From Pseudobdellovibrionaceae bacterium (GTDB lineage: Bacteria > Bdellovibrionota > Bdellovibrionia > Bdellovibrionales > Bdellovibrionaceae), in NCBI GenBank assembly GCA_030158485.1, contig JAOASS010000009.1, positions 124,001-188,000 of the forward strand: a stretch of DNA of 64,000 nucleotides. The letters are read 5' to 3'. How positions within the stretch are numbered: the stretch's first letter is position 1; every line of letters begins with the position of its first letter. Under the pieces are notes generated by a model, which saw nothing but the letters and a program-made list of their open reading frames with translations, was not told the origin of the DNA and searched no databases. Made by a program: the position numbers and the translations under genes. Shown piece after piece: positions 50,751-60,277 of this stretch.

Positions 50751-51328
50751 ATCAGATTGAATGGCGCGCTAATAAAAGTAAACAGTTAGTGGCATTTGAA
50801 AATTCAAAACCGTTATCAGATTTCGAAAATCCCCTACTGCAAGCAGAAGAATGGGTCAAAAGTTTGATTTTGGATCCACAGGCGGAAGCAATCTGTGTGA
50901 TAGGTTGTGGATCAGGGTTTCAAATTCAAACTTTGCTGAAAATGTATCCTGCGATGAAAATTTATCTGATCGAATCAAGGCCAGCATTGTTAGGATTTTT
51001 TACTAAAAAATACAAAAATGTTGAATTTCTATATGCTGAAAAAATTGAAAATTTAAAGACATTTGAAAATCTTGATTTTTTATTATCACCAAAAGTTGAA
51101 AAAGTACTATTTAAGCCTGCAATTGGGTATCAAGAAGAAATATTAGAAGAAATCTACTGGTTTTTAAATCTTCGTACATTTGATGCACTCTCTTTTCATC
51201 TCAATAAAAAAATTGAAGGAAATCAAAAAACATTAATTAGCGCAAAGCAGTTTATTCAAAATGTTGATAAAAACTATATTCACTACACTGAATCTGAAAT
51301 TTTAACGATGAAAGAATTAATAAAATGA
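50747..51328 (+). CDS. Rossmann-fold protein, Maf N-terminal-like
   Basis: The 193-residue protein has AICVIGCGSGFQIQTLLKMY then PAMKIYLIESRPALLGFF, a nucleotide- or SAM-binding Rossmann start, and no methyltransferase motif IV. This pattern resembles the N-terminal part of motility accessory factor (Maf) proteins, which transfer nonulosonic acids to flagellin. It is half their size, so a separate N-terminal module is possible. Four-base overlaps join it to both neighbours in the operon. The function is inferred from context. Confidence 0.5.
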   Translation: MNQIEWRANKSKQLVAFENSKPLSDFENPLLQAEEWVKSLILDPQAEAICVIGCGSGFQIQTLLKMYPAMKIYLIESRPALLGFFTKKYKNVEFLYAEKIENLKTFENLDFLLSPKVEKVLFKPAIGYQEEILEEIYWFLNLRTFDALSFHLNKKIEGNQKTLISAKQFIQNVDKNYIHYTESEILTMKELIK

Positions 51329-52461
51329 AAATGAAGAAGCTATTCATTTCATTGTTGCGGGCGGGCGACTTTATTATGCAGCGCCCACTTTTGTTGTCAC
51401 AAGCATCTGATTATGAAGTACATGTACTTGTTAATGACGAGTTTAAACAACTAAAACATTTGTATCCTGAATTTACATTCCACTTTTTTCCTAGACAATA
51501 CTTGCAAAGCTTAATCAATCAACCACATTCATCACTTCTTAAGCCATTTGAAAAGCTAAGATATTTGATGCGGCAATTAAGTTGTAATAATTTTGATGAA
51601 GTTATTAACCTGACACATAACCGATTATCAGCTTACTTAATGGATCAAATAGACAGTCCTGTGAAAAAAGGTCTTCAGTTTAAAGAGGGCCATTTTTTAC
51701 CTTTACAAAATGAATTTCAAAAATATTTCAACGAAGTTTTTTCTCAAAGTCAGAGATCGACCATTCATTATGTCGCAATTTTAGCGAAATCTCTTAACTT
51801 GCCGATTCCCAGGTTACACGCTGCAGAAAATCGATCGCAAAAAAAAATTGTATATATACAGACTTTAACAAGCGATGAAAAAAAGAATTGGTCTCTTCAT
51901 AAGTGGAGAGTTCTTTTGGATCAGCTGCGTCTTCAGTATCCCGAGTATCAGTTTAAAGTTTTAGCAGCTCCCTTCGAAATTGATAAGTTTAAATCCTACT
52001 TCAAAACCCAAGATCTTGAAGTGACGTCTCTTCTTGAATTAAGAGATCAGTTAAGAAATGCACGAATGTTGATCACAAGTGATACGAGCGCAGCTCATTT
52101 AGCGGCTGAAACAAAAACGCCTTGCTTGGTATTAAGCTTAGGAAGCAGTGATCCAACGAAAACATCTCCTTGGATGTTTGGAGCTTGGATTATGACAACA
52201 GCGACTGGATGTGCACCTTGTTCACATTCTGTGGCCTGTTCTCAGAAGTCCCATCTTTGCGGAGATGATTTAAAAATAAGCGCTGTGATGAGTGTTTTTC
52301 GGGGTATTGAAAGCGATAGGCAAAGCTTTGGTTTTATCAAACCCGCTATTTTATTTAGAACTGAATACGACATCCATTATATTTTAAAACTCAAGCCCTA
52401 TACACCTACTGGAGGTTTTTATGACGAAAGAAAGTCGAGCACAATTTCAGCAGGTGCTTAA
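51325..52461 (+). CDS. GT9-family glycosyltransferase (heptosyltransferase-like) 1
   Basis: The 378-residue protein has the GT9 layout: LFISLLRAGDFIMQRPLLLS at the start (the LGDxxxxxP motif is changed to AGDFIMQRP), then a C-terminal sugar-nucleotide domain with IQTLTSDEKKNWSLHKWRVL and LITSDTSAAHLAAETKTPCL. Cysteines GCAPCSHSVACSQKSHLCGD near the end resemble the heptosyltransferase disulfide or zinc region. It would transfer a heptose or similar sugar. In this operon the acceptor may be a surface polysaccharide or flagellin. It overlaps the next small gene by 41 bases. Confidence 0.7.
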   Translation: MKMKKLFISLLRAGDFIMQRPLLLSQASDYEVHVLVNDEFKQLKHLYPEFTFHFFPRQYLQSLINQPHSSLLKPFEKLRYLMRQLSCNNFDEVINLTHNRLSAYLMDQIDSPVKKGLQFKEGHFLPLQNEFQKYFNEVFSQSQRSTIHYVAILAKSLNLPIPRLHAAENRSQKKIVYIQTLTSDEKKNWSLHKWRVLLDQLRLQYPEYQFKVLAAPFEIDKFKSYFKTQDLEVTSLLELRDQLRNARMLITSDTSAAHLAAETKTPCLVLSLGSSDPTKTSPWMFGAWIMTTATGCAPCSHSVACSQKSHLCGDDLKISAVMSVFRGIESDRQSFGFIKPAILFRTEYDIHYILKLKPYTPTGGFYDERKSSTISAGA

Positions 52462-52612
52462 TCGTTTAGTGAAAGCTCAGGAAGATTTGAAGCGAAATCA
52501 TATTGCATTTCAAGAACTTGAGAAAATTAATTTTTTAACTGAAATCATAAAAGAACAGTTGAGACAAGAAAGTTTAGGCTCAAATGAAAATACTCATAGT
52601 CCAGTTCGCTAG
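52421..52612 (+). CDS. Small coiled-coil protein
   Basis: The 63-residue protein has an ATG preceded by GGAGG at five-base spacing, inside the end of the GT9 gene. It ends after the next ATG, overlapping it by 29 bases. The sequence is one amphipathic helix (FQQVLNRLVKAQEDLKRNHI). The overlaps on both sides and good ribosome site support a real gene. The function is unknown; it could be a partner of the neighbouring glycosyltransferases. Confidence 0.55.
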   Translation: MTKESRAQFQQVLNRLVKAQEDLKRNHIAFQELEKINFLTEIIKEQLRQESLGSNENTHSPVR

Positions 52613-54044
52613 GCTCGGTGACATTTATCTTTCGTGGCCTGTTGCCAGAGCTTTGAAAAGGTTGAATCCCAGCGTTGAAATTCATTATTTAGTTAGACCC
52701 AGATTCAAAAATGCTTTGAACGGAATTGGTTGCGTTGACAAGGTTTGGACACTTCCGGCAGAAGAATTGGTTGCGCCTCTTTTGCATCAGGAATTTAAAC
52801 TTCAAGATTCATTAAATGCACTGGATAGTTTTTATGAACAGCTGATAGCAGAAAAATACGATCAAATTATTAATCTCAGCTTTTCACCAGCTTCAAGTTT
52901 ATTAGTAAAATCAATTTCGTCTGAAGCAACGCAAGTTATGGGCTATAGTCGTCACGCAGACGGTTACATACACTTAGTCGATGATGTCAGTCGGTATTTT
53001 TGGGCTCAAGTTGGGCCTGGTTTTCCCAACAGGCTGCACTTAGTGGATCTTTTTGCTGGCTTAGCTGGAGTTGATTACGTAGCAGAAGATTTTAAAGAGC
53101 CTCAATTGCCTCATTTAGAGCGCACGATAGCTAACTCCTATTTTGTATTACACATAGGTGCCAGTGAAAGTCATAAAAGTATTGAGCCCCAGATCTGGGC
53201 TCAACTAATTCAAAACTACAAAGAATACGACGCCAATATTAATTGGGTTCTAGTGGGTTCAAAAGAAGAAGCAGAAAGAGCTATTCGAATTGAATCTCTA
53301 GTTGGCGAAGGAAGTGTGATCATAAATCGCGTGGGGCAAACAAAAATTGAAGATTTATTTAGTTTGCTCAAGCACTCTGAAGGATTAATTGGTTGTGATA
53401 GCGTTGCGATGCATATGGTGCCATTTGTAAATAAAAAAGCTTTTTGCTTGAGTTTTGGGCAAGTTAAGTTTTGGGAAACGGGGCCGATTACTGATGGTAG
53501 CGGAATTGTCGAAGTTAATTCTTTAGAGCCGTTTGAAATAATACGAATCGCACAGAAAATACACCAGTGGAGTCTTGGAGATTATTCTCTGATTCATAAA
53601 GCTGTTGAAAATGTACCTCGTTACGAAACAGTTGGAGCTTTTTCAGATTCTGAGGAGTTTTCTTGGAATTTAATAAGAGCAATCTATATGTCAGCTCCAT
53701 TTCCAATGACTTCTGATTTCAATTTCTATAAAGGCTGCTTGAGGCTTTATGAAGCAAATTCAGTGGCTTTGCAGAATTTGAATAAGCGAAATCAGCTTCA
53801 TCGTCCGTTTTTAACTTCTGTACTAGACCGTGTTGATGAAATTTTTCTAGCAGTTATAAACCAGGTGCCTTCGTTATCACCTCTATTCAGGTGGTATCAG
53901 GCTGAAAAAACTCGTATTCAGCCTGGGACATTTGATCAAATTGCTCAGGATACAGCCGTTATCCATCAAGTTTTTTCAGGACTACTCAAAAAATACCTCA
54001 TGGAAGAAGATATTAGAAAGGCGGAACGCGATGGAAATCTATAA
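52584..54044 (+). CDS. GT9-family glycosyltransferase (heptosyltransferase-like) 2
   Basis: The 486-residue protein starts ILIVQFARLGDIYLSWPVAR, the full GT9 LGDxxxxxP-type motif. It has VLHIGASESHKSIEPQIWAQ and SLLKHSEGLIGCDSVAMHMV in the C-terminal donor-binding domain. The last 150 residues (helical, NPLDRVDEIFLAVI-like) extend beyond typical GT9 enzymes (about 340). It would add a sugar from a nucleotide donor in the cytoplasm. Overlap with its neighbours places it in the sigma-54 operon. Confidence 0.72.
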   Translation: MKILIVQFARLGDIYLSWPVARALKRLNPSVEIHYLVRPRFKNALNGIGCVDKVWTLPAEELVAPLLHQEFKLQDSLNALDSFYEQLIAEKYDQIINLSFSPASSLLVKSISSEATQVMGYSRHADGYIHLVDDVSRYFWAQVGPGFPNRLHLVDLFAGLAGVDYVAEDFKEPQLPHLERTIANSYFVLHIGASESHKSIEPQIWAQLIQNYKEYDANINWVLVGSKEEAERAIRIESLVGEGSVIINRVGQTKIEDLFSLLKHSEGLIGCDSVAMHMVPFVNKKAFCLSFGQVKFWETGPITDGSGIVEVNSLEPFEIIRIAQKIHQWSLGDYSLIHKAVENVPRYETVGAFSDSEEFSWNLIRAIYMSAPFPMTSDFNFYKGCLRLYEANSVALQNLNKRNQLHRPFLTSVLDRVDEIFLAVINQVPSLSPLFRWYQAEKTRIQPGTFDQIAQDTAVIHQVFSGLLKKYLMEEDIRKAERDGNL

Positions 54045-54699
54045 AATTACGAAGTCAGACTTGGCCGATTTTTTTGAGCCGCAAGCAACGATCTCCGAAG
54101 TTTTCACATGGCTTGAAACTGATTTCATGATGCAGAGTAAGCTTGTTTGCCAGTTTATAATAAACGGTCGTGAATTAACTGAAAGTGATGAAATTGACTG
54201 GGCTGCTAAACCTTTGAATATTATCAACGATATCCAAGTTAAAGTTCAAGATGAGCGAGATCTCATCGGAGACGTTGTCGGAGCTTGGCTTGATGCAATT
54301 CCGGAAATAATAGGTTTTATTGAAGCCATTGCGAAGCAAAACTCTGAAGGAACTCAGCGCTTTAATGTAAAAGAAATTTTAAAGCTTGTTCATCAGCAAG
54401 AGACCTTTGTTTCGTCTTTGATGAGCCTTAAAGCGCCTTTGAAGCGGTATGGACTCGAGATTCAAAACTGGGAAACAGCTGAAAAATCCCTTTATGACTA
54501 CGTCATGCAGTGTGTGAAGCATTTAGAAAATAAGAATTTTGTTCAGCTGATTGAAACTCTCGAGTATGATGGTGCCAATGCACTTGAACAGTGGAGAAAC
54601 ATTCTCTTCACTATGAAGGAGAAAATTGGCAACGACAAACCAGGAGAACACACACTTTCGTTGCCAAGTTCTACAAGAAACGGAAAGTCCGCTTCTTAA
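54031..54699 (+). CDS. Unknown helical protein between glycosyltransferase and kinase
   Basis: I chose ATG 54031, which overlaps the glycosyltransferase stop by 14 bases and has GGCGG before it; a longer frame from 53932 is inside that gene. The 222-residue protein is soluble and mostly helical (RFNVKEILKLVHQQETFVSS, LYDYVMQCVKHLENKNF). No family recognised. Its end overlaps the kinase start by 74 bases. It may belong with either the glycosylation or the signalling genes. Confidence 0.55.
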   Translation: MEIYKITKSDLADFFEPQATISEVFTWLETDFMMQSKLVCQFIINGRELTESDEIDWAAKPLNIINDIQVKVQDERDLIGDVVGAWLDAIPEIIGFIEAIAKQNSEGTQRFNVKEILKLVHQQETFVSSLMSLKAPLKRYGLEIQNWETAEKSLYDYVMQCVKHLENKNFVQLIETLEYDGANALEQWRNILFTMKEKIGNDKPGEHTLSLPSSTRNGKSAS

Positions 54700-56557
54700 A
54701 AAGAATCTTCATTTACCAACAGAATTTATTCGATCTGTATCGGATTTGCGATTTGAATCAAGTCTTGTCTGGGTCATTGAATTATCCGACAAAATCCCGC
54801 TCATTCCCTGGGACTCTTCAAGCCGTCCACCGCTTGTTTTAGTCATTCGTGGAAACTCAACTTCAGTTTATATAAAAGCAGTCTCTTCACTTAAACCTGA
54901 TGTTATAATGACCGAATCTGACGTAGTTGATATAACAACTGTGATAGAAAATATTCAGTCGCAATCTCTGATCAGAAGTAAAAAACGCTCTCGAGAGCGA
55001 TCTATTACCCAAAGAAATAAAGAGCTACAAACTTTAGCCCGTGATTTAGAAAAAATGGTCGAAGAAAGAACGCTTTGGATCGAATCTTCAAATCGAGAAC
55101 AAAAAGAACTGATCAAAATGGAAAGACTTTTTGTGCAATTTTTGATCGAAATGAGTATTAAGGCTTCCCAAGAAGAAGTGCTACTTAGTATTCGAGATCA
55201 GTTTCGAAAGCTGCAAATCGCGCAGGAAGTATTCCTTTTGCAAGGTAAAAAACTTATTTTATTTTCAAAAAGTGATAAACAGGAATTTAATTTATCAGAT
55301 TCAATTTGGAATACACAAGATGTCGAATCTTTAAGTGAAAATGTATCAAGAAAGTTAGCCAAAATTCTAGCGCGACCAGTAGGCCGTTTATTTGTATTTC
55401 CTTTACCTCAGTTTGAAAGTGAAACTCTTTCAGGAGTCATCGTTGAAAAAGTTTCGACTAAACCAATTGTCGAAGCCGACTATTCATTAATTAAAAAATA
55501 TGTACAAGCACTGGGACTTTCAATTCAAAGAATTAAGCTTGAAGAATCAAATCGAATTTCAGCTTTACGTTGGGAAAAAGTTTTTGATGGAGCCCTTGAT
55601 CCCGTCGCTATTATCACAGAAAACTATGATGTCATTCGCAGCAATAAAAGTTTTGATCAAGTCTCTGGAAAATCAAAATGTTATGAAATTTGGGGTCAAT
55701 TGACTCAACCCTGCCAAGACTGTCCAATGATAAACTCTGCGGCCAAATCAGAAGTTGCTAAGTCAGATAAAATATTTCAAGTGATGCGAAACTCTGTAAC
55801 AAATGACCAGTCTACTGAACAAAAAATATATTTACATCGCTATGTCGACGTAACCGAAACTCGACAAGCTCATATTCGCTTTATTCAAAATGAAAAATTA
55901 TCTTCAATAGGTCAGATCGCTGAACAAATGGCTCATGAAATTTACAATCCACTAGCTGGGATTATTGCACTTGTTCAGATTCTTTTGATGGATTCTGATC
56001 TGGTTGATTCAACTCGGCAAGATCTAGAAGAAATTGGGAAAGCGGCAGTACGGGCTCAAAAAGTAATTGAAAATCTTCAAGACTTTGTCAGAGAAGAGTC
56101 AGATCTTACAATTTCAAACTTGGATGAAATTGTCGATAAGACACTTCCATTGCTTAAGATGAAGTGGCGTTCTTATCGTCTTGATTTGAAATTAGATTCA
56201 GCAAGAGGTCTGATCAAAGTGCAACCTCAATTAATTAGTCAGGTGGTCTACAATTTAATTCAGAATGCTTGTCAAGCGATGGCATCGGGACAAACTCTTT
56301 CTATTAGAACAAATATTGTAGGTCAATTCGCTCAACTTATTGTTGAAGATCAAGGTGTGGGTATTCCAGAAAATATAAAGAGTTCAATTTTCAAACCTTT
56401 TTTTACAACAAAGTCCTTAGGTGAAGGGACTGGTTTGGGTTTGAGTCTATCTAAACAAATTGCCGAACGTTTTGGTGGAAAACTTTTTTTCAAGTCGAAT
56501 GAAGCAAGTGGCACTCAATTTTTTTTGGAGATACCAGTCATTGAAAAAGCAAATTAA
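54626..56557 (+). CDS. Sensor histidine kinase with PAS domain
   Basis: The 643-residue protein starts at TTG 54626, four bases after AAGGAG. There are no membrane helices, so it is cytoplasmic. An N-terminal domain (about 1-110) of unknown type is followed by a coiled coil (115-160), a GAF-like region (about 165-310) and a PAS domain (about 325-420) with CYEIWGQLTQPCQDCPM. HisKA (about 430-490) has MAHEIYNPLAGI. HATPase has NLIQNACQAMASG, DQGVGIPE and GTGLGLSLSKQIAERFGG. The phospho-histidine box reads HEIYNP, not the usual HEINNP. The receiver gene overlaps its end. Confidence 0.85.
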   Translation: MATTNQENTHFRCQVLQETESPLLKKNLHLPTEFIRSVSDLRFESSLVWVIELSDKIPLIPWDSSSRPPLVLVIRGNSTSVYIKAVSSLKPDVIMTESDVVDITTVIENIQSQSLIRSKKRSRERSITQRNKELQTLARDLEKMVEERTLWIESSNREQKELIKMERLFVQFLIEMSIKASQEEVLLSIRDQFRKLQIAQEVFLLQGKKLILFSKSDKQEFNLSDSIWNTQDVESLSENVSRKLAKILARPVGRLFVFPLPQFESETLSGVIVEKVSTKPIVEADYSLIKKYVQALGLSIQRIKLEESNRISALRWEKVFDGALDPVAIITENYDVIRSNKSFDQVSGKSKCYEIWGQLTQPCQDCPMINSAAKSEVAKSDKIFQVMRNSVTNDQSTEQKIYLHRYVDVTETRQAHIRFIQNEKLSSIGQIAEQMAHEIYNPLAGIIALVQILLMDSDLVDSTRQDLEEIGKAAVRAQKVIENLQDFVREESDLTISNLDEIVDKTLPLLKMKWRSYRLDLKLDSARGLIKVQPQLISQVVYNLIQNACQAMASGQTLSIRTNIVGQFAQLIVEDQGVGIPENIKSSIFKPFFTTKSLGEGTGLGLSLSKQIAERFGGKLFFKSNEASGTQFFLEIPVIEKAN

Positions 56558-56903
56558 AATTTTAGTCATCGATGACGAGCCTTTGATTCGAAGAGCTTTT
56601 CAAAAGCTATTTCAAGGTGAAAAGTATCAAGTTTTTTTGGCAGAAGATGGCCTTAAGGGCTATCAGCTGTGGGATGTCGAAAAGCCTGATTGTGTTTTTT
56701 TAGATGTGATAATGCCAGGGCTTAATGGCTGGGAAGTGCTTGAAAAAAAAGGTGACTTTTGTGGGGCTAAAGTGCAGATGATGTCAGCTTACACGGGCGA
56801 CTTACAAGATAAAAAAATTTGGATTGAAAAAATTGATGGTTTTTTACAAAAGCCTTTTGAAGATATTATGAAAATTAAAAGTTGGGTGGATGGACTTAAA
56901 TGA
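56541..56903 (+). CDS. Single-domain response regulator
   Basis: I chose TTG 56541, giving 120 residues with the receiver fold only. KILVIDDEPLIRRAFQKLF has the acidic pair, VFLDVIMPGLNGWEVL has the phospho-acceptor Asp, MMSAYTGD the Thr/Ser switch and LQKPFEDI the conserved Lys. With no output domain it probably passes phosphate to another protein or binds a target directly. It is encoded within the end of the kinase gene, so the two form a cognate pair. Confidence 0.85.
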   Translation: MKKQIKILVIDDEPLIRRAFQKLFQGEKYQVFLAEDGLKGYQLWDVEKPDCVFLDVIMPGLNGWEVLEKKGDFCGAKVQMMSAYTGDLQDKKIWIEKIDGFLQKPFEDIMKIKSWVDGLK

Positions 56904-57469
56904 GAATTATATCTGGAAAATATAAAGGTCAGCTGCTGGTCGAATTTAGGGCGGGCCACATAAGGCCTACGACAGATCGAGTTAAAGAGTCTCTGTTTAA
57001 TAAGATTATGTTTGATATTGATCAAACTCGAGTTTTAGATCTATTTTGTGGAACAGGCAACTTGGGTCTTGAAGCGATATCAAGAGGGTCAGTTCATGTC
57101 ACATTTGTTGATGCCCATAAACAATCTATTCTCATTACTCGAGACAATATTCGTAAGCTAAAAGTAGAGTCTTCGCTTTATCAAGTTTTTCAAAAAGATG
57201 TTCTCAACTATTTAAGAACGTTTGAAGGTCAAGCTTATGATATTATTTTTGCGGATCCTCCATTCACTGAAAAAATGGCTCACGATGTAATGCTAGGTGT
57301 AAGTCAAAGTAAAGCATGTGGAGTTCAAACAATTGTAGCAATTGAATCGGAAAAGCGTGAACGTGTAGATGAAAAGTACGGAAATTTATCTCGATTTGAT
57401 GTCAAAGATTTTGGTGATAAATTTCTTTCTTTCTTTCGTCATTTAGAAGAAAATAATCCTAATGAATAA
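56900..57469 (+). CDS. rsmD: 16S rRNA m2G966 methyltransferase RsmD
   Basis: The 189-residue protein starts MRIISGKYKGQLLVEF and has the RsmD markers HIRPTTDRVKESLFNKIMF, LDLFCGTGNLGLEAISRGS and YDIIFADPPFTEKM. It methylates G966 of 16S rRNA. It commonly neighbours coaD, as here, with an eight-base overlap. It overlaps the receiver gene by four bases. Confidence 0.93.
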   Translation: MRIISGKYKGQLLVEFRAGHIRPTTDRVKESLFNKIMFDIDQTRVLDLFCGTGNLGLEAISRGSVHVTFVDAHKQSILITRDNIRKLKVESSLYQVFQKDVLNYLRTFEGQAYDIIFADPPFTEKMAHDVMLGVSQSKACGVQTIVAIESEKRERVDEKYGNLSRFDVKDFGDKFLSFFRHLEENNPNE

Positions 57470-57965
57470 GACTTCAATTAAAGCCGTTTATCCTGGAAGC
57501 TTTGACCCGATTACTCGTGGCCATGTTGATTTAATAGAACGGGCAGCTCGTATTTTTGATGAGCTCGTTGTACTCGTGGCAGCGTCGTCACAAAAACAAG
57601 CTCTGTTCTCAACAGAAGAACGTTTAAGGCTTATAAAAGAATCTTTACTTCACATTAAAAATGTGAAGATTGAATCTTACGCAGGTTTGACGACTGACTT
57701 TATGAAGCGCGACAAAATTCAAGTTTTAGTTAGGGGACTACGCCAAGTTGAAGACTTCGAGTATGAAAGGTCCATGGCTCAGTATAATTCAACTCTTTTT
57801 CCGGCTGCAGAAACTATCATGCTTTACTCAAATCCAGGCCTCGCTTTTATTTCTTCACGCGGCGTAAAGGAAGTTGCAAAGCACTCTCCAACGGCTGACG
57901 AGCTCGCAAAATTTGTTCCGTTGCCAGTTGTTAATGCGTTGCTAGAAAAAATGAAAGGGACTTAA
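57462..57965 (+). CDS. coaD: Phosphopantetheine adenylyltransferase
   Basis: The 167-residue protein has AVYPGSFDPITRGHVDLIER (TxGH motif), VRGLRQVEDFEYERSMAQYN and AFISSRGVKEVAKHSPTADE, the complete CoaD consensus. It makes dephospho-CoA from 4'-phosphopantetheine and ATP in the cytoplasm. It starts within the end of rsmD and is followed five bases later by the aminotransferase gene. Confidence 0.95.
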   Translation: MNKTSIKAVYPGSFDPITRGHVDLIERAARIFDELVVLVAASSQKQALFSTEERLRLIKESLLHIKNVKIESYAGLTTDFMKRDKIQVLVRGLRQVEDFEYERSMAQYNSTLFPAAETIMLYSNPGLAFISSRGVKEVAKHSPTADELAKFVPLPVVNALLEKMKGT

Positions 57966-57969
57966 GTTT

Positions 57970-59169
57970 ATGCGTCTTTCCTCACGAACTTCAAAATTAA
58001 AAGCTTCTCCAACGCTTCAATTGGCAGCCCGGGCCAAGGAGCTATCAGCTCAAGGGCACAACGTTATTTCTCTTACAGTGGGAGAGCCTGACTGGCCAAC
58101 ATACGATTGCGCAAGTCGAGCGGGTATTGAGGCAATTCAAAATAATATAACAAAATACACTCCAGCTTCTGGGACTGTCGAGCTTCGCAAAACCATTGCT
58201 GAAAAAACGAAGGAAGATCTGGGGCAGGACTATGCTCTAAATGAAATTACGGTCGGGCCCGGCAATAAATTTGTCATTTTTCAAGCGCTTCAAGTTTTGT
58301 GTGAAGCTGGCGATGAAGTTATTATTCAAGCACCTTATTGGGTGAGTTATCCAACTATGATTGAACTTTCTGGGGCGACGCCTATTATTGCAGAAGCTTC
58401 GGCCGCTTCCAATTTTATGTTGAAGGCAAAAGATTTTGAAAAGTACGTGACCCATAAGACTAAAGCCTTTCTTTTCTGTTCACCTTCAAATCCAACTGGT
58501 CTTCATTACACCGAACAAGACATAAAAGAATTTGCAGAAGTTTTCAGAAAATACCCGCAGATCATGATACTATCAGATGATATATATAATCGCCTTCTTC
58601 TTGATGGCTCTCGGGTTGCTCCACATATTCTTCATGTCGCTCCGGATTTAAAAAATCGGGTTGTTTCTTTTAATGGTGGTTCAAAAGCTTATTCAATGAC
58701 GGGCTGGAGAATCGGTTGGGCTACGGGACCTCAAGATATTATTCAAGCCATGGGAGACTACCAGAGTCAGGCGACAGGAGCTCCAAGTAGTATTGCTCAA
58801 CACGCTTTAGTCTCAGCCCTAAAAAAGGGTGAAAGCGATATTCAAAAAACAATTCAATTACTAGTTCATAGAAAAAACATTTTTATGTCTGAGCTTTATA
58901 AAATTCCTAAAGTTCATGTTTATGAGCCTACCGGTGCTTTTTATATTTGGATGGATGTTAGTTCTTACTTAGGAAAAAAGTACGAATCTGCTGTAATTGA
59001 AAATGATCGTCAAATTTCACAAATTCTTCTTGAGAAATTTTTTGTAGGAACTGTCCCAGGAACAGAATCTGGTATGAATGGATATCTTCGTTTAAGCTTT
59101 GCAACGGATGAAAAACTTTTGACGGTAGCCAGTCAGCGAATGAAAGATTTCTTTTCGCAATTGAGTTGA
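57970..59169 (+). CDS. aspC: Aspartate (class I) aminotransferase
   Basis: The 399-residue PLP enzyme has ISLTVGEPDWPTY at the start, APYWVSYP, FCSPSNPTGLHY, LSDDIYNRLL and the PLP lysine in NGGSKAYSMTGWRIGW. An arginine-rich end, NGYLRLSFATDE, binds substrate carboxylate. The pattern is the class I subgroup I-gamma aspartate aminotransferase. It converts oxaloacetate and glutamate to aspartate and 2-oxoglutarate. It is convergent with the VWA lipoprotein gene. Confidence 0.92.
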   Translation: MRLSSRTSKLKASPTLQLAARAKELSAQGHNVISLTVGEPDWPTYDCASRAGIEAIQNNITKYTPASGTVELRKTIAEKTKEDLGQDYALNEITVGPGNKFVIFQALQVLCEAGDEVIIQAPYWVSYPTMIELSGATPIIAEASAASNFMLKAKDFEKYVTHKTKAFLFCSPSNPTGLHYTEQDIKEFAEVFRKYPQIMILSDDIYNRLLLDGSRVAPHILHVAPDLKNRVVSFNGGSKAYSMTGWRIGWATGPQDIIQAMGDYQSQATGAPSSIAQHALVSALKKGESDIQKTIQLLVHRKNIFMSELYKIPKVHVYEPTGAFYIWMDVSSYLGKKYESAVIENDRQISQILLEKFFVGTVPGTESGMNGYLRLSFATDEKLLTVASQRMKDFFSQLS

Positions 59170-59173
59170 TAAT

Positions 59174-60277
59174 TTAAAGCGGACATTTATATTTTAAAGT
59201 AACAGATCGTCCAGCTGGCACATTCGGAGTAAAAACAACACTCGCGCCTTTGATTTCGCTTTGGAGACCGGTTACAGCTGGATTGACGGTCACACTCATG
59301 ATTCCTTTTACGGGGATACATTCTAGAGGAATTGAAGAAATAGAATCTTGAATGCTGTCTTTAAAAAGATTCAAACTAGTCGAATAATGGCTATCACAAA
59401 TGCTTCCGATTCCACCTCCTGTTAGATCACTGACTTCTTTGTATTTGACGCCGTAATGGCTTTTGGCCCCGCCAGCATCTTGTGCAGCCATACAATTTGA
59501 GTCACCAGGTTTTACGATGATTGAATTATAAGTAAATCTTTTTTTGAGGCCGAAAATGTCTTGGACTTGAGTGGTGAGAGTTGCCGGTAAATCGTCATTT
59601 TCTAATGTTTTTAATTCATTTGGATAGAACTGAGCCGCAGCGTCGCCACCGACACTTCTGACATCTTCATCTGAAATTAAAATAACCGCTAAGGCAGCTT
59701 CGGTCCGGTAGCATTTTGAGTTATTCGCATAACGTGTATCGCCATTATAAAGATGCCACCAAGCAGCTTTAATTCCTCGTTCATCATCCGTTCCTGACCA
59801 ACCAGCTCCGATATTATTGATTGTGTTCGTGAAGATTGTGGACAAGTTTGCAGTCGGCTTTAAAACCCAAGCGGGGACGCCTGAAGCAGGAGAATACTGC
59901 GCCCATTGAATCGAAGCCCCCCAAGCAGGACTGTTGTTGACATTGAGTGCGCGAGTCACGGTTGCACACATTTGCCAGTCAATTGAAGAGCTTTGAAGAT
60001 TTGTAACGAAATCACTCATTTTGCTGGCTAATTTTTGATTCTCAAGCAACATCGAATTGGAATCATCAATGATTAACAGAATATCAAGTTTGTTATTCGG
60101 AGTTTGAGCAATCACATTATTTGTCACATCCCGAGTCCCTTGGGCAACTACTGGGGGCGGTGTCGGAGAGTTCGTTGTCGGTGCTGGATCTGTTTTTGAT
60201 TCCGCGAACTTTACTTTCGTGCAACTCGTAATTGTTAAACACAAGCTGACTAAAATTAGAAATAGAGACCAAGCCAT
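59174..60277 (-). CDS. VWA-domain lipoprotein
   Basis: The 367-residue protein has a lipoprotein signal (SLFLILVSLCLTITSC), a Pro/Thr-rich linker, and a von Willebrand A-type domain. The domain has ILLIIDDSNSM, the DxSxS metal site, and LISDEDVRSVGGDAAA, where a second metal Asp lies. Several cysteines in the mature part (CATVTRAL, SNCMAAQD, SICDSHYS, LECIPVKG, YKCPL) suggest disulfides. It is probably outer-membrane anchored. It could bind partner proteins or calcium. The ribosome site GAGGAG precedes the ATG. Confidence 0.8.
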   Translation of the reverse strand: MAWSLFLILVSLCLTITSCTKVKFAESKTDPAPTTNSPTPPPVVAQGTRDVTNNVIAQTPNNKLDILLIIDDSNSMLLENQKLASKMSDFVTNLQSSSIDWQMCATVTRALNVNNSPAWGASIQWAQYSPASGVPAWVLKPTANLSTIFTNTINNIGAGWSGTDDERGIKAAWWHLYNGDTRYANNSKCYRTEAALAVILISDEDVRSVGGDAAAQFYPNELKTLENDDLPATLTTQVQDIFGLKKRFTYNSIIVKPGDSNCMAAQDAGGAKSHYGVKYKEVSDLTGGGIGSICDSHYSTSLNLFKDSIQDSISSIPLECIPVKGIMSVTVNPAVTGLQSEIKGASVVFTPNVPAGRSVTLKYKCPL

